Shown here: positions 46,055 to 59,016 of the stretch, piece after piece
Numbering within the stretch: the first letter of the stretch is position 1
Layout of the letters: each line of letters starts with the position of its first letter
Assembly (NCBI RefSeq): GCF_003255815.1
Contig: NC_037689.1
Span: forward strand, 27,135,527 to 27,199,526
Direction: 5' to 3'
DNA from: Theropithecus gelada
Taxonomy: Eukaryota > Chordata > Mammalia > Primates > Cercopithecidae
Length of the DNA: 64,000 nucleotides
Notes under the pieces: model-generated
Told to the model about the DNA's origin: nothing
What the model saw: only the letters and a program-made list of their open reading frames with translations
The model's database searches: none
Program-made: the position numbers and the translations under genes

Positions 46055-46483
46055 CAATTGGCTCCTAAACAACATGGGTTTGAACTGTGCAGGTCACTTA
46101 GACATGGCTTTTCTTCCTCTTCTGCCATTCCTGAGACAGCGAGACTAACCCCTCCTCTTCTTCCACCTCAGCCTACTCAACTTGAAGATGACAAGGATGA
46201 AGACCTTTATGATGGTCTACTTCTGCTTAATGAATAGTAAATACATTTTTTCTTCTTTAGAATTTTCTTAATAATTTTCTTTTCTCTAGCTTTCTTTACT
46301 GTAGGAATATAATTCATAGTACATATACAAAACATGTGTTAATCAACTGTTTATGCTATTGCTAAGGCTTCTAGTTAACAGTGGGCTATTAGTCATTTAA
46401 TGCTGGGGGTGTCAAAAGTTATATGCAAATTTTCCACACACGAGTCAGCACCCCTAATTCTCAAATTGTTCAAGGGTCAACTG
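46055..46483 (+). mobile_element. MER2/Tigger2-type DNA transposon remnant
   Basis: Terminal inverted repeats CAATTGGCTCCTAAACAACA and TTGTTCAAGGGTCAACTG mark the ends, with TA after the right end. The internal block 'aatcaactgtttatgctatt' and the stretch at 46180-46240 encoding an acidic tail (DDKDEDLYDGLLLLNE) match the transposase C-terminal region of the Tigger2 group. The rest of the transposase is deleted, making it non-autonomous. Confidence 0.9.
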
Positions 46484-46509
46484 TATTTGATATTCAATAA
46501 TAAATTATA

Positions 46510-46795
46510 GACTGGGTGCAGAGGCTCATGCCTGTAATACCAGCACGTTGGGAGGCCGAGGTGGGTGGATCACCTGAGGTTAGAAGTTTAAGACCAGCCT
46601 AGCCAACACGGCGAAACCCCGTCTCTACCAAAAACACAAAAACAACCAGATGTGGTGGTAGAGGCCTGTAATCCCAGGTACTCGGGAGGCTGAGGCAGGA
46701 GAATTACTTGAATCCTGGAGGTGGAGGTTGCAGTGAGCCAAGATCATGCCATTGCACTCCAGCCTGGGCCACAGAGCAAGACTCCATCTAAAACT
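46510..46795 (+). mobile_element. Alu (S-like)
   Basis: Full dimer flanked by a perfect 14-bp duplication AATAATAAATTATA (46496-46509 and 46808-46821). Confidence 0.95.
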
Positions 46796-46821
46796 TATAA
46801 TAATGATAATAATAAATTATA

Positions 46822-47039
46822 CTATATTAAATCCTTGTTCCTGTAACCAACATTATTTAGATGGCACGAAGTTTTCTGTTATTCTCAAACTTAGCTCACA
46901 TTAGCACTAATAATATCTTTAATTGATGATAGTGTAGAACTGATACACTTACATTTGTTGCAAGGAATGTATTCTATTATTCTATAGGATCCTATGTACA
47001 TTTGAATTATGTTGGGATGCTTTTATTTTTAAAAAGCAA
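46822..47039. other. No recognised feature
   Basis: AT-rich unassigned sequence. Confidence 0.35.
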
Positions 47040-47245
47040 GCGTTCTTTAATTTTTGTGTTTATTGATATATCATAGTTGGACGTATTTTGGGGGTACATG
47101 TGATATTTTGATACATGCATACAATGTGCAATGATCAAGTCAGGGTAATTGGGTTACCTACCACTTCAAACATTTTTCTTTGTGTTGGGAACATTACTAC
47201 TCTTTTAGCTATTTTGAAATACACAATAAATTATTATTTATTTAT
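47040..47245 (-). mobile_element. L1 3' UTR fragment (L1MA-type), reverse
   Basis: 'gggggtacatgtgatatttt', 'gatacatgcatacaatgtgc' and 'aatgatcaagtcagggtaat' are the typical complement of the L1MA 3' end. Confidence 0.8.
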
Positions 47246-48059
47246 AATAAGTAGTAGAATTAATTCCTTCTAACCCTATTTTTCTTACTTTCTTTATCAA
47301 TTTACTTCTACATTTACAAGCTGTATTGTTAGTATGACTTTAATGTAAACATGTATTTCACCTAAGTATTAGTCGCATGGATGTCCAGATACTGTGTGTC
47401 TTTAATTACATTAAATCTAAGAAAAGTAACTCTCCAAAAAATAAACATAGTGACTGTATAATTTCCTTGAAGAAACCTGTGAAATCTTGATTAAATCCTG
47501 CTCTCTACCGTTAGTTTAAAAATGATCAGAACAAAAAGGATCTGGCAACTTGGAAGACTGCATTGTAAAACCACTTGAGAGGAAGAATACATTTCAGTTT
47601 ATGGCAAACTGGAGAACTCAGAACTCAGACCAAATTTTGCATTGAAAAAAAACAAAAACTAAAAAGCTAACCCAAATAATATTTTAAATGTGCCTGAATA
47701 ATTATGGAGTCAGTATCCAGGGATCCTATCCCAGAGTTGTCTATCCATTCATGAAGATCCAGCTAAGAGGCTGTGAAGTTGAGCAAACAGTTCAATAGCC
47801 TCATAGGTTTACAGGGAGAATAAAATGGAGTGTGATGCCCATCATGTTGAATAATGGTAAATCTCCCATGCTTTAGATCGAGACCCTTAAAAATTACCCT
47901 ATGAGTAAGTACATAAACTAGGAGGAGTCTGGCTGGCCTCCACCAAAACTGAAACCCAATGAATCCCATAAAAACGCATCATGATTCCAGTTTCCTACTT
48001 CCACTGGCAGCAAACAAACTCTGTTTTTCTAAATATAGATAAAATTATCCTAGACTTAA
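47246..48059. other. No confidently assigned feature
   Basis: Unassigned. It may include diverged 5' L1 sequence that leads into the next entry. Confidence 0.35.
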
Positions 48060-48200
48060 AATTATTCATATTTTTTGCATACAATGTCTGACATTCAATT
48101 AGAAATTGCTGGGCACGTAAAGGATAAAAAGACATCACCAAGAGAAACAATAGATAATAAAATAGGGCAATGAAGATCTTTCATTCTCTGTAACAAACAA
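48060..48200 (+). mobile_element. Old L1 (L1M-type) 5' fragment
   Basis: 'gacattcaattagaaattgc', 'tgggcacgtaaaggataaaa' and 'caagagaaacaatagataat' match an L1M region upstream of ORF2. A related block lies at 53946-54000. Confidence 0.5.
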
Positions 48201-48499
48201 GACAAGGAGACATTAAAAATAGAATATGGTAATGTATAGAAGCTCTGAGAACTACAGAAACAAAATAATTGGTATTAATAATAATAGAACTTTATCATCA
48301 AAAATGAAAAGTATGTGCTCATTTTAAGAATATGTGTAATATTATAATTTTTTTGTATCCTGGCTATAAAGCAAATCTCTGCAAAATTAAAAGGATTTCA
48401 AACATGAAGTATAGCTTTACTGCCCACAGTGCAAATGGCTAGTCATCAATAAGCAAAGACAATAAGGAAATTAATATGATAGAAAAACAGGAAATCATA

Positions 48500-48772
48500 G
48501 GCCAGGTATGGTGCCTCACACCTGTAATCCCAGCACTTTGGGAGTCCGGACAGATGGATCACTTGAGGCCAGGAGTTCAAGACCAGCCTCCCAACATGGC
48601 AAAACCCCATCTTTACCAAAAATGGAAAAATTAACTGGGCGTATTGGCAGGGCCTGTAGTCCCAGCTACTTGAGAGATTTAGGCATGAGAATAGCTTGAA
48701 CCTGGGAGGCGGAGGTTGCAAAGAGCCAAGATCATACACTCCAGCCTGGGCAATAAAGCAAGACTCTGTATC
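48500..48772 (+). mobile_element. Alu (S-like)
   Basis: A perfect 13-bp duplication ACAGGAAATCATA (48487-48499 and 48903-48915) brackets the Alu together with its long tail. Confidence 0.95.
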
Positions 48773-48796
48773 AAAAAAGAAAGAAAGAAAGAAGGA

Positions 48797-48840
<44 letters not shown>

Positions 48841-48902
48841 ACAGAAAGAGAGAAAGAGAGAGAGAGTAAGAAAGAAAGAGAGTAAGAAAGAAAGGAAGAA
48901 AG
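48773..48902. repeat. (GAAA)n expansion of an Alu tail
   Basis: About 130 bp of AAAG units with GGAA and GAGA variants, lying between the Alu body and its 3' target duplication. It therefore arose from the poly-A tail. The Lys/Glu-rich frame across it is an artefact. Confidence 0.95.
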
Positions 48903-49024
48903 ACAGGAAATCATATTTTTAATGCTATGTATCCAAATGAAATATAGTACTTTAAATATTAATGAAGATTTACTATTTTTTGTGATAGAGGCTTAGATGA
49001 GTGACTCAATTAATTTGGAAACAG

Positions 49025-49112
49025 ATACTTCTCTGTGTCTAATATCTACCTATGTCTATATCTATCTATGTATCATTATATACATCTATCAATTTTTCTA
49101 TCATCTATCTCA
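49025..49112. repeat. Degenerate (TCTA)n
   Basis: Short stretch of imperfect TCTA/TCTG units. Confidence 0.75.
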
Positions 49113-49289
49113 CACCTGAATAATATGCTGGTTGTAGAAGAGGCTGGGCAGATGTAAGGAAATACATTTCTCTGGTTTTTAAACTGCATGTGGGTTGATT
49201 CCATTTTAAAAACCTAGACTATGGAATAACTTTAGAGGGCACATTCTCCCTATATGTTTTTTAAAAGTTGCAATTGAAGAAACAATCTT

Positions 49290-51108
49290 AAAAAGTAATG
49301 AACCCACAAAAGACTTCAAAAAGCCAAAGCAATTTTGAGAAAGACAAACAAAGCTGGAGAATCACACTTCCTGATTTCAAATATATTATAGAGCTACAGT
49401 AATTAAAGCTGTATGGTACTGGCATATGGATCAATGCAACAGAATAAACAACCCAGAAATAAACCTATGAATGTACCATCAAAAGATCTTGCAAGGATAC
49501 ACCATAGAGAGAGGAGAGTCTCTTGGACAAATGATGTTGGGAAAACGGGATATCTATATGCAAAAAGAATGAAATTGGACCATTACATAACAGAAAAACT
49601 GAACTAAAAAGATTCAAGACTTCACATAAGACATGTAAAGACTTCACATAAGACCCTGTAAAGCTCCAAAAAGAAAACATAGGGAATAACTTGTTGACAC
49701 TGACCTTGGCAATGATTTCTTGGACATGACACTAAAAACACAGGCAGTGAAAGCAAAAGAAGACAAGTGGAATGACATTCAACTAAAAACTTCTGCACAG
49801 TAAAGAAAGCAATCTACAGATTGAGAAGGTATCCTATGGAATGGGAGAAAACATTGGCAAACCATACAGCTAATAAAGAGTTAGTATACAAACTAAATAA
49901 GGAACTCCTTCAACTCAAGATGAAAACATGTACAACAACAACAATAACAAAAACCAAATAACTCAATTAAAAATGGGCAAAACACTAAATAGACATTTCT
50001 CCAAAGAAAACATACAAATGGCCAACAGGTACCTGAAAAGGTGCTTGACATTATTAATCACCAGGGAAATGCAAATCAAATCCACAGGGAGATACTGACC
50101 TAAACTTGTTAAGAGAGTCATTATAAAAAACTAGAAAACAACAAATGTTGGCAAGAATGTGGAGAAATCGGAACTATTGCAGTGTGTTTGTTGGAAAGTA
50201 AAATGATGCAGTCATTATGGAAAACAGTATGAAGCTTCCTCAAAAATTAAAAATAGGCTCATGCTTGTAATCCCAACACACTGGGAGGCTGAACTAGGAA
50301 GATCACTTGAGCTTAGGAGTTTGAGACCTGCCTGGGCAAAATATAGAGAGACCTCATCTCTAAATTATATATATACATATATATAAAATTTAAAAATTAA
50401 AAATAGAACTACCACGTGATTCAACAATTCAACTTCTGTGTCTTCATTTTAAAAATAAAAGTGAAATGAGGATCTCAAAGAGATATCTGTGCTCCTATGT
50501 TCATTACAGAATTATTTACAATAGCCAAATATGGAAATAAACTAAGTGTTCATTGATAGACTAATGGATAAAGAAAATATGGTCTCTACATTCCGTGGGA
50601 TACTACTCAGCATTTCAAAAGAAAGAAATTCTGCCATCTGTGACAATATGGATGAAAACATTATGCTATGTGAAGTAAGTCAGGCACAGGAAGACAAACA
50701 CTGCATGATTTCACTTACATGTGAAATATGAAATTGTCAAACTCATAGAAGCACAGTAGAAGGGTGATTGTCAGGGGGTGGGTTGGGATGGGAAAAATGA
50801 GAATTGTTTTCAATGGGTGTAAAATTTCGTTCATGTATGGTGAATACATTCTAGAAATCTGCCTCATTAACATAGTGGATCTAGTTAACAATACTGTATT
50901 TTGCATGTAAAAATTTTGCTAAAATGCTGTCTCCTGTTGTGTTCTTACCACAAAAAGTACGAGGCACCAGAAAACTTTTGGAGGTGATGGATAAATATGT
51001 TACCTAGATTGTGATGATTATTTCATAGGTACATATTCAAACTCATCAAACTGTATACATTAAATTTGTATAGATTTTTGTATATCAATTATACCTCTGT
51101 AAAACTGC
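49290..51108 (+). mobile_element. Old L1 (L1M-type), ORF2 3' part and 3' end
   Basis: ORF2 landmarks in order: 'ctgtatggtactggcatatg' (49409), 'gaatgaaattggaccattac' (49567), 'caatctacagattgagaagg' (49810) and 'gatggataaagaaaatatgg'-like sequence (50563). It ends with the L1M 3' end near 51045-51108. Frames are broken. A 22-24 bp duplication ('gacttcacataaga') lies at 49617-49662. An Alu monomer interrupts it at 50256. Confidence 0.92.
50256..50391 (+). mobile_element. Alu monomer inserted into the L1
   Basis: A single left-type arm starting at 'ggctcatgcttgtaatccca' (the first dozen bases are missing). It is flanked by a perfect 14-bp duplication AAAAATTAAAAATA (50242-50255 and 50392-50405). 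Confidence 0.92.
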
Positions 51109-51884
51109 TCAGAAAAGCTTGGGCAGTGCACAGAACCTTCTCAAGACACCTAGAATTATATTATAAGAGCACTTTATAATCTCCTATATTTAAATTTAAA
51201 AATGATCTTTAAAATGAAACACAAACAAAAACAAGCTGCTTATTATTAATGGCAACAGAACTACCTCAACAACACATTAAGTCAAAGACCAAAGCCCTTC
51301 TTAAATGACAGTGTGTCTCCCACTCTCCTCCCTTCTCCTGCCTATTCGCACCTCATCCTTTTTGACATTTGCATGTTTGTATTTTCCAGGTACTTGTTGG
51401 GGGTTTTCTACCTAACCCCTAGATAGTCTTCCTAGTTAGCGTGTTTTCCATCCATGGCTTCAAATAAAATGATTTAGTCATGATGTCTGAATCCGAGATG
51501 TAGCAGGGAGCATCATTCCATAGTGCAGACTGTGATAAGAACTGAGTGGAAGCAATCTACATTGTTAGCCTTCATGGAGTATTACAGCAAACATGGCTTG
51601 GAATCACATTCAGCAATGGCCCTAAGCAGCAACAAAACAAAAGCCATCATATGCAGTTCAGTTTATTTTTTGCTAGGTAATCTCCAAACATCCTCTATTC
51701 TAATCTTTTTAATTCAACCACAACATAGCAATATTAAGAAATCTATTATGATTCTCTTTCTAATAAAATACAGATTTTCAATAAAGATCATGAAAAATTA
51801 TCTGATGAATATATGAACATATAACAAATAAAAATGAGGAGATGCATTTGACTTTGTGAATAAGAGCAAAAAAAAATTGTTCAA
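51109..51884. other. No recognised feature
   Basis: Unassigned sequence. Confidence 0.4.
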
Positions 51885-52080
51885 AAATCTATCTACCTAT
51901 CCATCTTTGTCTATCTATCATTTATCATCTATTTATCTATCTTTATCAACCTATCTATCTACCATCTATGTCTATTTATCTATACCTGTATCTTCTCAAC
52001 ATATCTTTATATATGAATATCTATCTATCTATCTGTCTATCTATCTATCTATCTATCTCTATCTATGTATCTCTGTGTTT
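51885..52080. repeat. (TCTA)n microsatellite
   Basis: Degenerate TCTA units with a cleaner run at 52018-52058. Same motif as 1-300 and 49025-49112. Confidence 0.93.
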
Positions 52081-53879
52081 GAGTATAATCATGTTTTTCC
52101 ACGATTTACACTGGTTAAGCATTAGTTTGGGAAATCAGCATTAACAAAGTTGCCGTTTATGTTATTTCATTTAACATTCTTAGTAATAAACATTGGTGAA
52201 ATTAACCAGAAGTGGCAACCACAGTGTTTCCCATATTAAAAAAAAATACATTTATGAGGATATTCTTAAATCAGTTACCGACTGAGTGACCTTAGGCTTC
52301 ATACAAAAAGAAATAATTCATTTTATTTTCTTATCAACCAGGAAGAGATCCGAAAAGGCTGAAAAAGCTGAAGTTTTAAACCAGCCTTTAGAATGTTTAC
52401 TCTAACCTATCTGCAAATAGCTCTAAGAGCTATTTATAGCCTATTTACACATCGTCGAGCTGATTAGGAGAAATACTTAACTGTTGATTTTTGTGAAAAA
52501 CTCAGATGATCACTCAGGTTCTATGAGCACTAAGTCTGTAACAAAACAATAGTAAAGCAGGCATTAATTCCCCAACAGTGCTAGAGCTGCCGTTTGAAGT
52601 AGCCATCATGCTGTACTCGGCAGAAATTATCCCTGAGCACTGAGCATTCTGTCGGCATTCTCAGTTCCGAGGACCTGAGCAGACAGTGGCTATTTTCTCA
52701 CCAATAGCTTGAGCAGCAGCAGATAAGATGTTTTACAACCACAGGGACAGACAGTTTGCACACACACTGCAAAAAAGATTCTTCCTCTATCTGATTGGTA
52801 AAATCTGAGCACGACCCAGAATTAATACAGACCTAGAAAACCATTCTTTAAATCCAATGTGTATCCATTCTATGACTTTAAAAATTATATATACTTTATA
52901 AAATTAGTAAAACCCTTAGAACTTCTGTGTTTTCATTTTCAAAAAATAAAAATTTAAAATTTTTCCAATTTTTAAAATTTTTTTCTAATTTTAGGGGAAA
53001 ATTACCATATTTTCAAGAAGGAATTAATCTGAACATCAGACTAAATGTGCAACTCTCAAAAGTAAAACAGACTACAAAAACAGCCAATGTAAACGGGGCT
53101 TTAATGGTTTTATTAGATTGTCACTTAGATTTATTCTTTAGCACATTTATCATTTAGAAAGACTTGCATTGGATGTGACTTTATATAATTTCACTATAAA
53201 ATATCTGTTATATGTCCTTACTTCCACATTAATGGAGCATGTGGAAAAATTACTTAATATGGGCACACTTATTTATACATCAAAATCCTTATATCTAAAA
53301 AATAATTCCCAGGAGGTTTTTCTTTTACCTCTGTTCATGTTTATTCAGGAAAATGTCATAAGTCCATTTTGGTAAGCTAGAGGGGAAGTTTCAAGTTTCA
53401 TCATATACTCTTGTGAATTATTTATAGGGTCTTCCTCAAGAATATTCCACTTCAGTTAAAAGGCTCTGCATCTGTGGTTGGCATGAGCCTGGACATTGGG
53501 TAAGAAATTGAGATTCTCCATTATATTGTGTTAAGTTTTTACCAAGCAGATACAGAAATTTTCTGCCTCTATCAAGCAGAATCTTTCCAGCTGTCTATCT
53601 ATTGCTTTTTCTATGATCTAATGATCAATAAACCATTGTTACAGATTCTCCAATTCAACAAATCCTAATATTCCATCCTGTAATGTAGTTTATTCATTGT
53701 CTTAGATGGTTACGTGCCGTCTAGACATGGTTCATCCAAGATCCTTTTTCTCACATTGAATTAAGGGATCATTGAGTATGGCTGTGGTCTTTCTTAAAAT
53801 GTGTTCAGAGCAAAACCTAGAATAATAACACTATTTTAAAATAAGAAAATTATATATGAAGTTAAAGTTCAAGAATATT
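52081..53879. other. No recognised feature
   Basis: About 1.8 kb without a named repeat. 52560-52830 is less AT-rich than its surroundings. No exon is supported. Confidence 0.45.
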
Positions 53880-55630
53880 TATAGAAATGGACTACAAGAG
53901 GACTACACAAATACCCAAGGCATAAAAGGAAATTCCACAATGTCTTGCATTCAATCAAAATTTTTAAGGCATGCAAAAAACCAAAAGCAAAAGTAAAGAC
54001 AATAATAATGAGATAAATTGATTAATCAAAAGGTGAGCCAGAATGGACCCAGATGACAGAAATAGCAAATACTGTAAAACAGTTCTTATTACAGTATTCC
54101 AAATGTTTAAAAAGTTCATTAGAGAATAGGGTATATAAATAAGCACATAAATATAACCCTGCATGGACCAATAGCAGGTTAGGACATTTTAGATAAAATA
54201 ATTAGTGAATATGAAGAAATAGCAATAAAGACTATGAATAAATAACCAAATGAATGACTAAATGAAATACAAAAAGAAAAGAACAATGTTTACATGAACA
54301 GAAAATGAAAGCTGCCTTTTACAAGTGTAATTCGAGTCTCAAAAAAAATTAGGTACACAAAAAAAGTACTTTTAAATAATGGCTGAAAAACTTTTATATT
54401 GATTAGGAATATGAACCAGCAATTCCAAAAAGCTCAATGGATCCCAAATCAAGACACATGAAGGAAGCTGCATAAACACAAACATACATCATCATAAAAT
54501 TTCTCAAAAAAAGACAAAAAGAAAATTATAAGAACAGCCAGAATTTTTTTTAAGGAAAACTGAAAGTATAGTGAGAACATATTAAAATTTCTCACTGGAA
54601 ACAATTCAAGTGAGCAGACAGTGCAGAAATATCTTTGAACTACTGAAACAAATTTTTAAAAAATTGCCTACCTGGAAATCTATACCAAGCAAAAATATCT
54701 TTCAAAACAAAGATGAAATAAATTTTTTTTCTGACACAAAAATCTGAAAGACTTCATCACTAGCAGATCTGCAGTACAAGAAATTTTAGGTAAATAGGAA
54801 ATTATACTAGATGGAAATATGTATCTAATAAAAGACATAAAGAGCTAAAATGATAACAGCAGGGGTAAATAAATGTCTAAAATTTTTTCTTATTATTTCA
54901 AAAAATAACAATGTACTATGGGGTTTATTGCATATGTATAAGTACAATGTATGGTAACAATGGTAAAATCACCAGAAGAGAAGGAATGGATGTTATCTAT
55001 TCTAAGGTCCTTATACTATTCATGTAATGGTATAATATCTCTTGAAGGTAAATTGTGACAGGCTTTAGATTCACTATAAACCCTAAAGCAGTAACTAATA
55101 TAATGTAAAGCATTATAGCTAACATACCAAAAAATGAAATACAATGGAATCGCAAAATATATTCTGCTAATCCCAAAGAATGAAGAAAATGAGGAAGAAT
55201 TGAAGGAAGAACAGATGGACAAATAAAAAATACATATGTAGAGAATGAATTTATTATTAATCACATTAAATGTGAATGGTTTAAACATGTCAATCAAAAA
55301 CAGATTTTCAGAATATGTACAGAGCAATACCTAATTTTATTCTATTTACAACAAACACATTTCAAATAGAAAAAGATTGAAAGCAAAGTGATGAAAAATA
55401 TATAATATGCTTACATTAATCAAAACTGTCTGAAATGTCTATACTGATATCAGACAAAAAAGATTTTAGAACAGAGAATATTACCACGAATAAAGTTAAC
55501 TTCAAAATAATAAAGGGGTCGATTTATCTGGAGGACACAGGAATTCTAAACATTTGTACATCTAATAATAAAACTTCAAAATACATGAAGCAGAATTATA
55601 GAGTTGCAGGGAGTCAGATATTTTAATAGT
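53880..55630 (+). mobile_element. Old L1 (L1M-type), ORF1 region into start of ORF2
   Basis: Landmarks in order: 'ttaaggcatgcaaaaaacc' (53964), 'agcaaatactgtaaaacag' (54063), 'aacaatgtactatggggttt' (54907), 'ttaaatgtgaatggtttaaa' (55266), 'gatatcagacaaaaaagatt' (55446) and 'caaaatacatgaagcagaat' (55575). It is AT-rich and full of stops. It stops before the reverse transcriptase core. Confidence 0.85.
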
Positions 55631-55739
55631 CCTCTTTAATAATTGATAAAATAATGAGACAGAAAATCAATAAACATATAGGAGGTTTGAACATCGTTGA
55701 AGCCACTGTCACATATCTTTAGGCTGCTGTTATGACAAA

Positions 55740-55930
55740 GCCTCATTTTAAAAACAGATTTATTGAGGTATAATTGACATACACAAAACTGCACACATTT
55801 AAAGCACGTAATTTGACAAGATTTTATGATTATATACAACCAGGAAACCATCATCACAATCAAGAGATTTAACATATAACTATCCTCTAAAGATTTCTCA
55901 AGTCCCTTTCTAATACCTCTCTTTTGCCCC
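55740..55930 (-). mobile_element. L1M 3' UTR fragment, reverse
   Basis: 'cagatttattgaggtataat' and 'tgacatacacaaaactgcac' followed by 'accatcatcacaatcaagag' is the common complement of an L1M 3' UTR. It is opposite in orientation to the L1 just upstream. Confidence 0.8.
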
Positions 55931-57777
55931 ACTCATCTCTTCTAAATTACTCTTGAATCAAAAAGACAACTTCAATAGAAAACAGAATATGTTTCAGACT
56001 GATCATTAAATCACTGTTAAGTAATGATAATTAAAATACTGCTCTTCATTTTTTTTTGGAATGCGAGTAAAGAAGTGCTTTGAAGTACATTTATAATTCT
56101 ATATGGTCTTATTAAAATTGTTGTTGTTTTCATCTTAAAAAGATAGTAAAATAAAATCAAATACAACAGTTTTTTATTTATGAAGGAACAAACTAATGAA
56201 GAGAATAGAGAAAATTTACCCTTTATTCATTATCCATTGAGTCTCAGCAAAACGTGGCCAGGAAATAAAGATGTATATGGCAGGGTGTCTGCCAGGTGCA
56301 CATAATTAAGTGGCAGAATTAAGATAAAATTCCCCGAGTACCACAACACACACCCAATGCACGCACACACAGACACACTCACACAATTTGCATTCCAGCT
56401 ATAAAATACTGTTATTCTAAGCACAGAAAAAGATTCATGTGAGAGAGAGTGAACTCTTCACTCAGTCAGAATGGACAGACTATATACGCCTTGGAAGCCA
56501 TTAAAAGATGAAAAAGCAAGTTAACAAAAATATCTGAGTAAACCAGAAAGGAAGGATTTTGGCAGCATGAACTTCTTTGATTTCCGGTAATTGTATTCCA
56601 CTCAAGCAGCCGCCCTAAGTTGTCTGTTTTTGTCATTATCAGACATTGAAAAATACTCAAAGATAAGTTATCAGCTTCCCTAATTTCCAGATCAATAGAC
56701 TGCAACATATTATGAAGTATAATATATAATAAATAAAATCTAGTGATAAAAGGCACAACTTATTTTTAAATTTAAGATAAATTTATAACTGGAAAGTAAT
56801 TAAATCTGTTTTTAAAAAGAACTACATTCAATTTCGGCATTGGAATCTGCTTCTTAATGGAACTCTCCATAAAATATGTAAAGCACCTAAGAATTGTATC
56901 ATTTTTTTTAAAATTCAGCTTTGTGTATTCTTTTGATGTCTAAGAATGCTTACAAATAATCAATATATTTCATCTCTATATATCCAAAATAACAATACTA
57001 ATGTGAATTATTTATATTGCATCACATTTTCTATTTAACTGTTAAAATATTATTCATATGTTCCCATGAAAACCTGAGACCTCACTAAAATGCTTTAAAG
57101 ATAACCATGGAACATAAATATACTTCCCATTTTATCTCTCATGTCTCTTTTTCCCCTAATCTCTAGGCACTGAGTAATGCTCTTTCATCTAGATAGTCAA
57201 GCTTTATCAGGCTGAATTGTGCTGATAACACAATTGACTTTGGTAATCCCGTTTGTTATTGGTCTGAGGCAGGCAGTGATTTGGTTCAGAATCTTGAAGA
57301 TTTTCATCCTTTAAAGTCACAGCCTGGTGGCCATGTCCACAAATCCTTTTCTGTCAGAATAATTCTATTCACAGAGAACTTTGAGCATGAAAAGCCCAAC
57401 TGCATATTTGTAACCTATTTCTTCAGGCATTTTTTTTTTTTTACAGCTTCAATTTCATTCCAAAGGACTGTAATTCCTTCAGTCAACTATCCAAAATGAA
57501 CTTCATTACTATTTCCCAGGTTATAGATAGATCCTTAATTTTTCTTGATCATTTTTCTTAAGTTGCACATTTTGGAAGTGCAGCTTAAAATCTTTTGGAA
57601 GATTTCAGTAATAACTGTGACTAGTAAGAAATAGTGCAAAAAGATGATTCAATATGAAAAAAGGAAGAAAACACGAAAAACACAAAGGGAATATAATTTT
57701 CAATAGATATTATACATTTTGAACTTTTAAGACTAGAAGTTATATGTGATGAGGATAAATTATTGTTATTATTATTT
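55931..57777. other. No recognised feature
   Basis: AT-rich sequence without a named repeat or supported exon. Confidence 0.45.
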
Positions 57778-57803
57778 GCGTGTGTGTGTGTGTGTTTGTT
57801 TGG

Positions 57804-58238
57804 TGGAGACAAGGTCTCACTTTGTTGCCCAGGCTGGAGTGCAGTGGTGTGATCTTGGCTCACTGCAACCTCCGCCTCCTGGGCTCAAGCGATCCTCCCA
57901 CCTCAGCCTCCCTAGTAGCTGGGACCACATGTGTGTACCACCATGCCTGGATAATTTCCGTATTTTATTGTAGAAACAGGGTCTCACTATGTTGCCCAGG
58001 CCGGAGTACAGTGGCACAACTGTAGTTCACTGCAGCCTCGAAGTCCTGGGCTTCAAATGATCCTCCCACCTCAGCCTCCCAAGTAGCTGGGACTACAGGC
58101 ACATGTCAGCACACTTCGCTGATTTTTGTATTGTTTTGTAGAGACAGGGGCTCACTATTTTGCTCAGAATGGTCTGGAACACCTGGGCTCAAACGATCTA
58201 CCTGCTGGGATTACAGGTGTGAGCCACTAGGCCCAGCC
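57804..58238 (-). mobile_element. Three-armed Alu, reverse orientation
   Basis: On the top strand two right-arm complements follow each other (first 57804-57960, second about 57975-58130), then one left arm ending 'gagccactaggcccagcc' at 58238. Each right arm has its own 'aacctccgcctcctgggc' or 'cagcctcgaagtcctggg' block and its own 'tagctggga(c/t)' block. Total about 435 bp against the usual 300. A short (GT)n lies just outside at 57779-57796. Confidence 0.88.
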
Positions 58239-58494
58239 CAAGGGTAAAAAAATTCATACAATACTCATAGCCGTGCAATCAACGGTTAAGTAAATCCCTC
58301 AAAGCCCCAAACACTGCCCTCCAGCTCCCACAGGTAAATGCTAGTAAAGAGTTCTCATCTACCCTTCTGAGAGTATTTATAAATAAGCATACCTTGCATT
58401 TGTGTTAATGAAGTGAATTCTGCGATGCACAATGAGGAGGTGAGTTGCTGTACTCTGGCTGAGTGAGACATTCAAAGGGTTGAGATAAACTAGT

Positions 58495-58995
58495 CTACTC
58501 TTCCTGTGTTTTTATTTTCCACAGTTTCCGTTACCTGCGGTCAACCACAGTCTGAAAAAAAAAATGGAAAATTCCAGAAATAAGCAATGCATAAGTATTA
58601 AATTGTGCACCATTCTGAGTAATGTGAAGAAGTCTTGTGCCATCCTGCTCCATCCTGCCCAGGATGTGAATCATCCAGGGTACCTCGCTGTAGATGCTAC
58701 CTGCCCATTAGTCAGTTAGTAGCCCTCTGGCAGTGCTTGTGTGCAAGTTACCTTTATTTTTCTTCATAACGGCTACAAGCGCAAGAGTAGTGATGCTGGC
58801 ATATTGTTAGAATGTTCTGCTTTATTATTAGGTGTTGTTGTTAATCTCTTACTGTGCCTAGTGTATCAATTATGTTTTATCATGAGTGTGTATGTATAGG
58901 AAAAATCACTGTAGATATGATTTGGTGCTATCTGCAGATTAAGACATTCACTGGGGTCTTGGACCTTATCATCCGTGGATAAGGGGGAACTATGG
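58495..58995 (+). mobile_element. MER44/Tigger7-type DNA transposon remnant
   Basis: In order: 'gttacctgcggtcaaccaca', 'aaaattccagaaataagcaa', the transposase-start remnant 'gcgcaagagtagtgatgctg' (58780), 'aatctcttactgtgcctagt', and the right end 'ccgtggataagggggaacta'. The transposase body is missing between the last two blocks. The subfamily is from memory; the Tigger superfamily is firmer. Confidence 0.8.
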
Positions 58996-59016
58996 TGCTG
59001 ATTATGCTTTTATGCT

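Noticed and set aside
46052..46237. 61-codon frame as a small gene
   Set aside because: It lies inside the MER2/Tigger2 remnant and reads the decayed transposase tail.
53880..55630. Coding gene suggested by protein-like short frames
   Set aside because: Landmarks match L1M ORF1 and ORF2 start, and the frames are short and interrupted.
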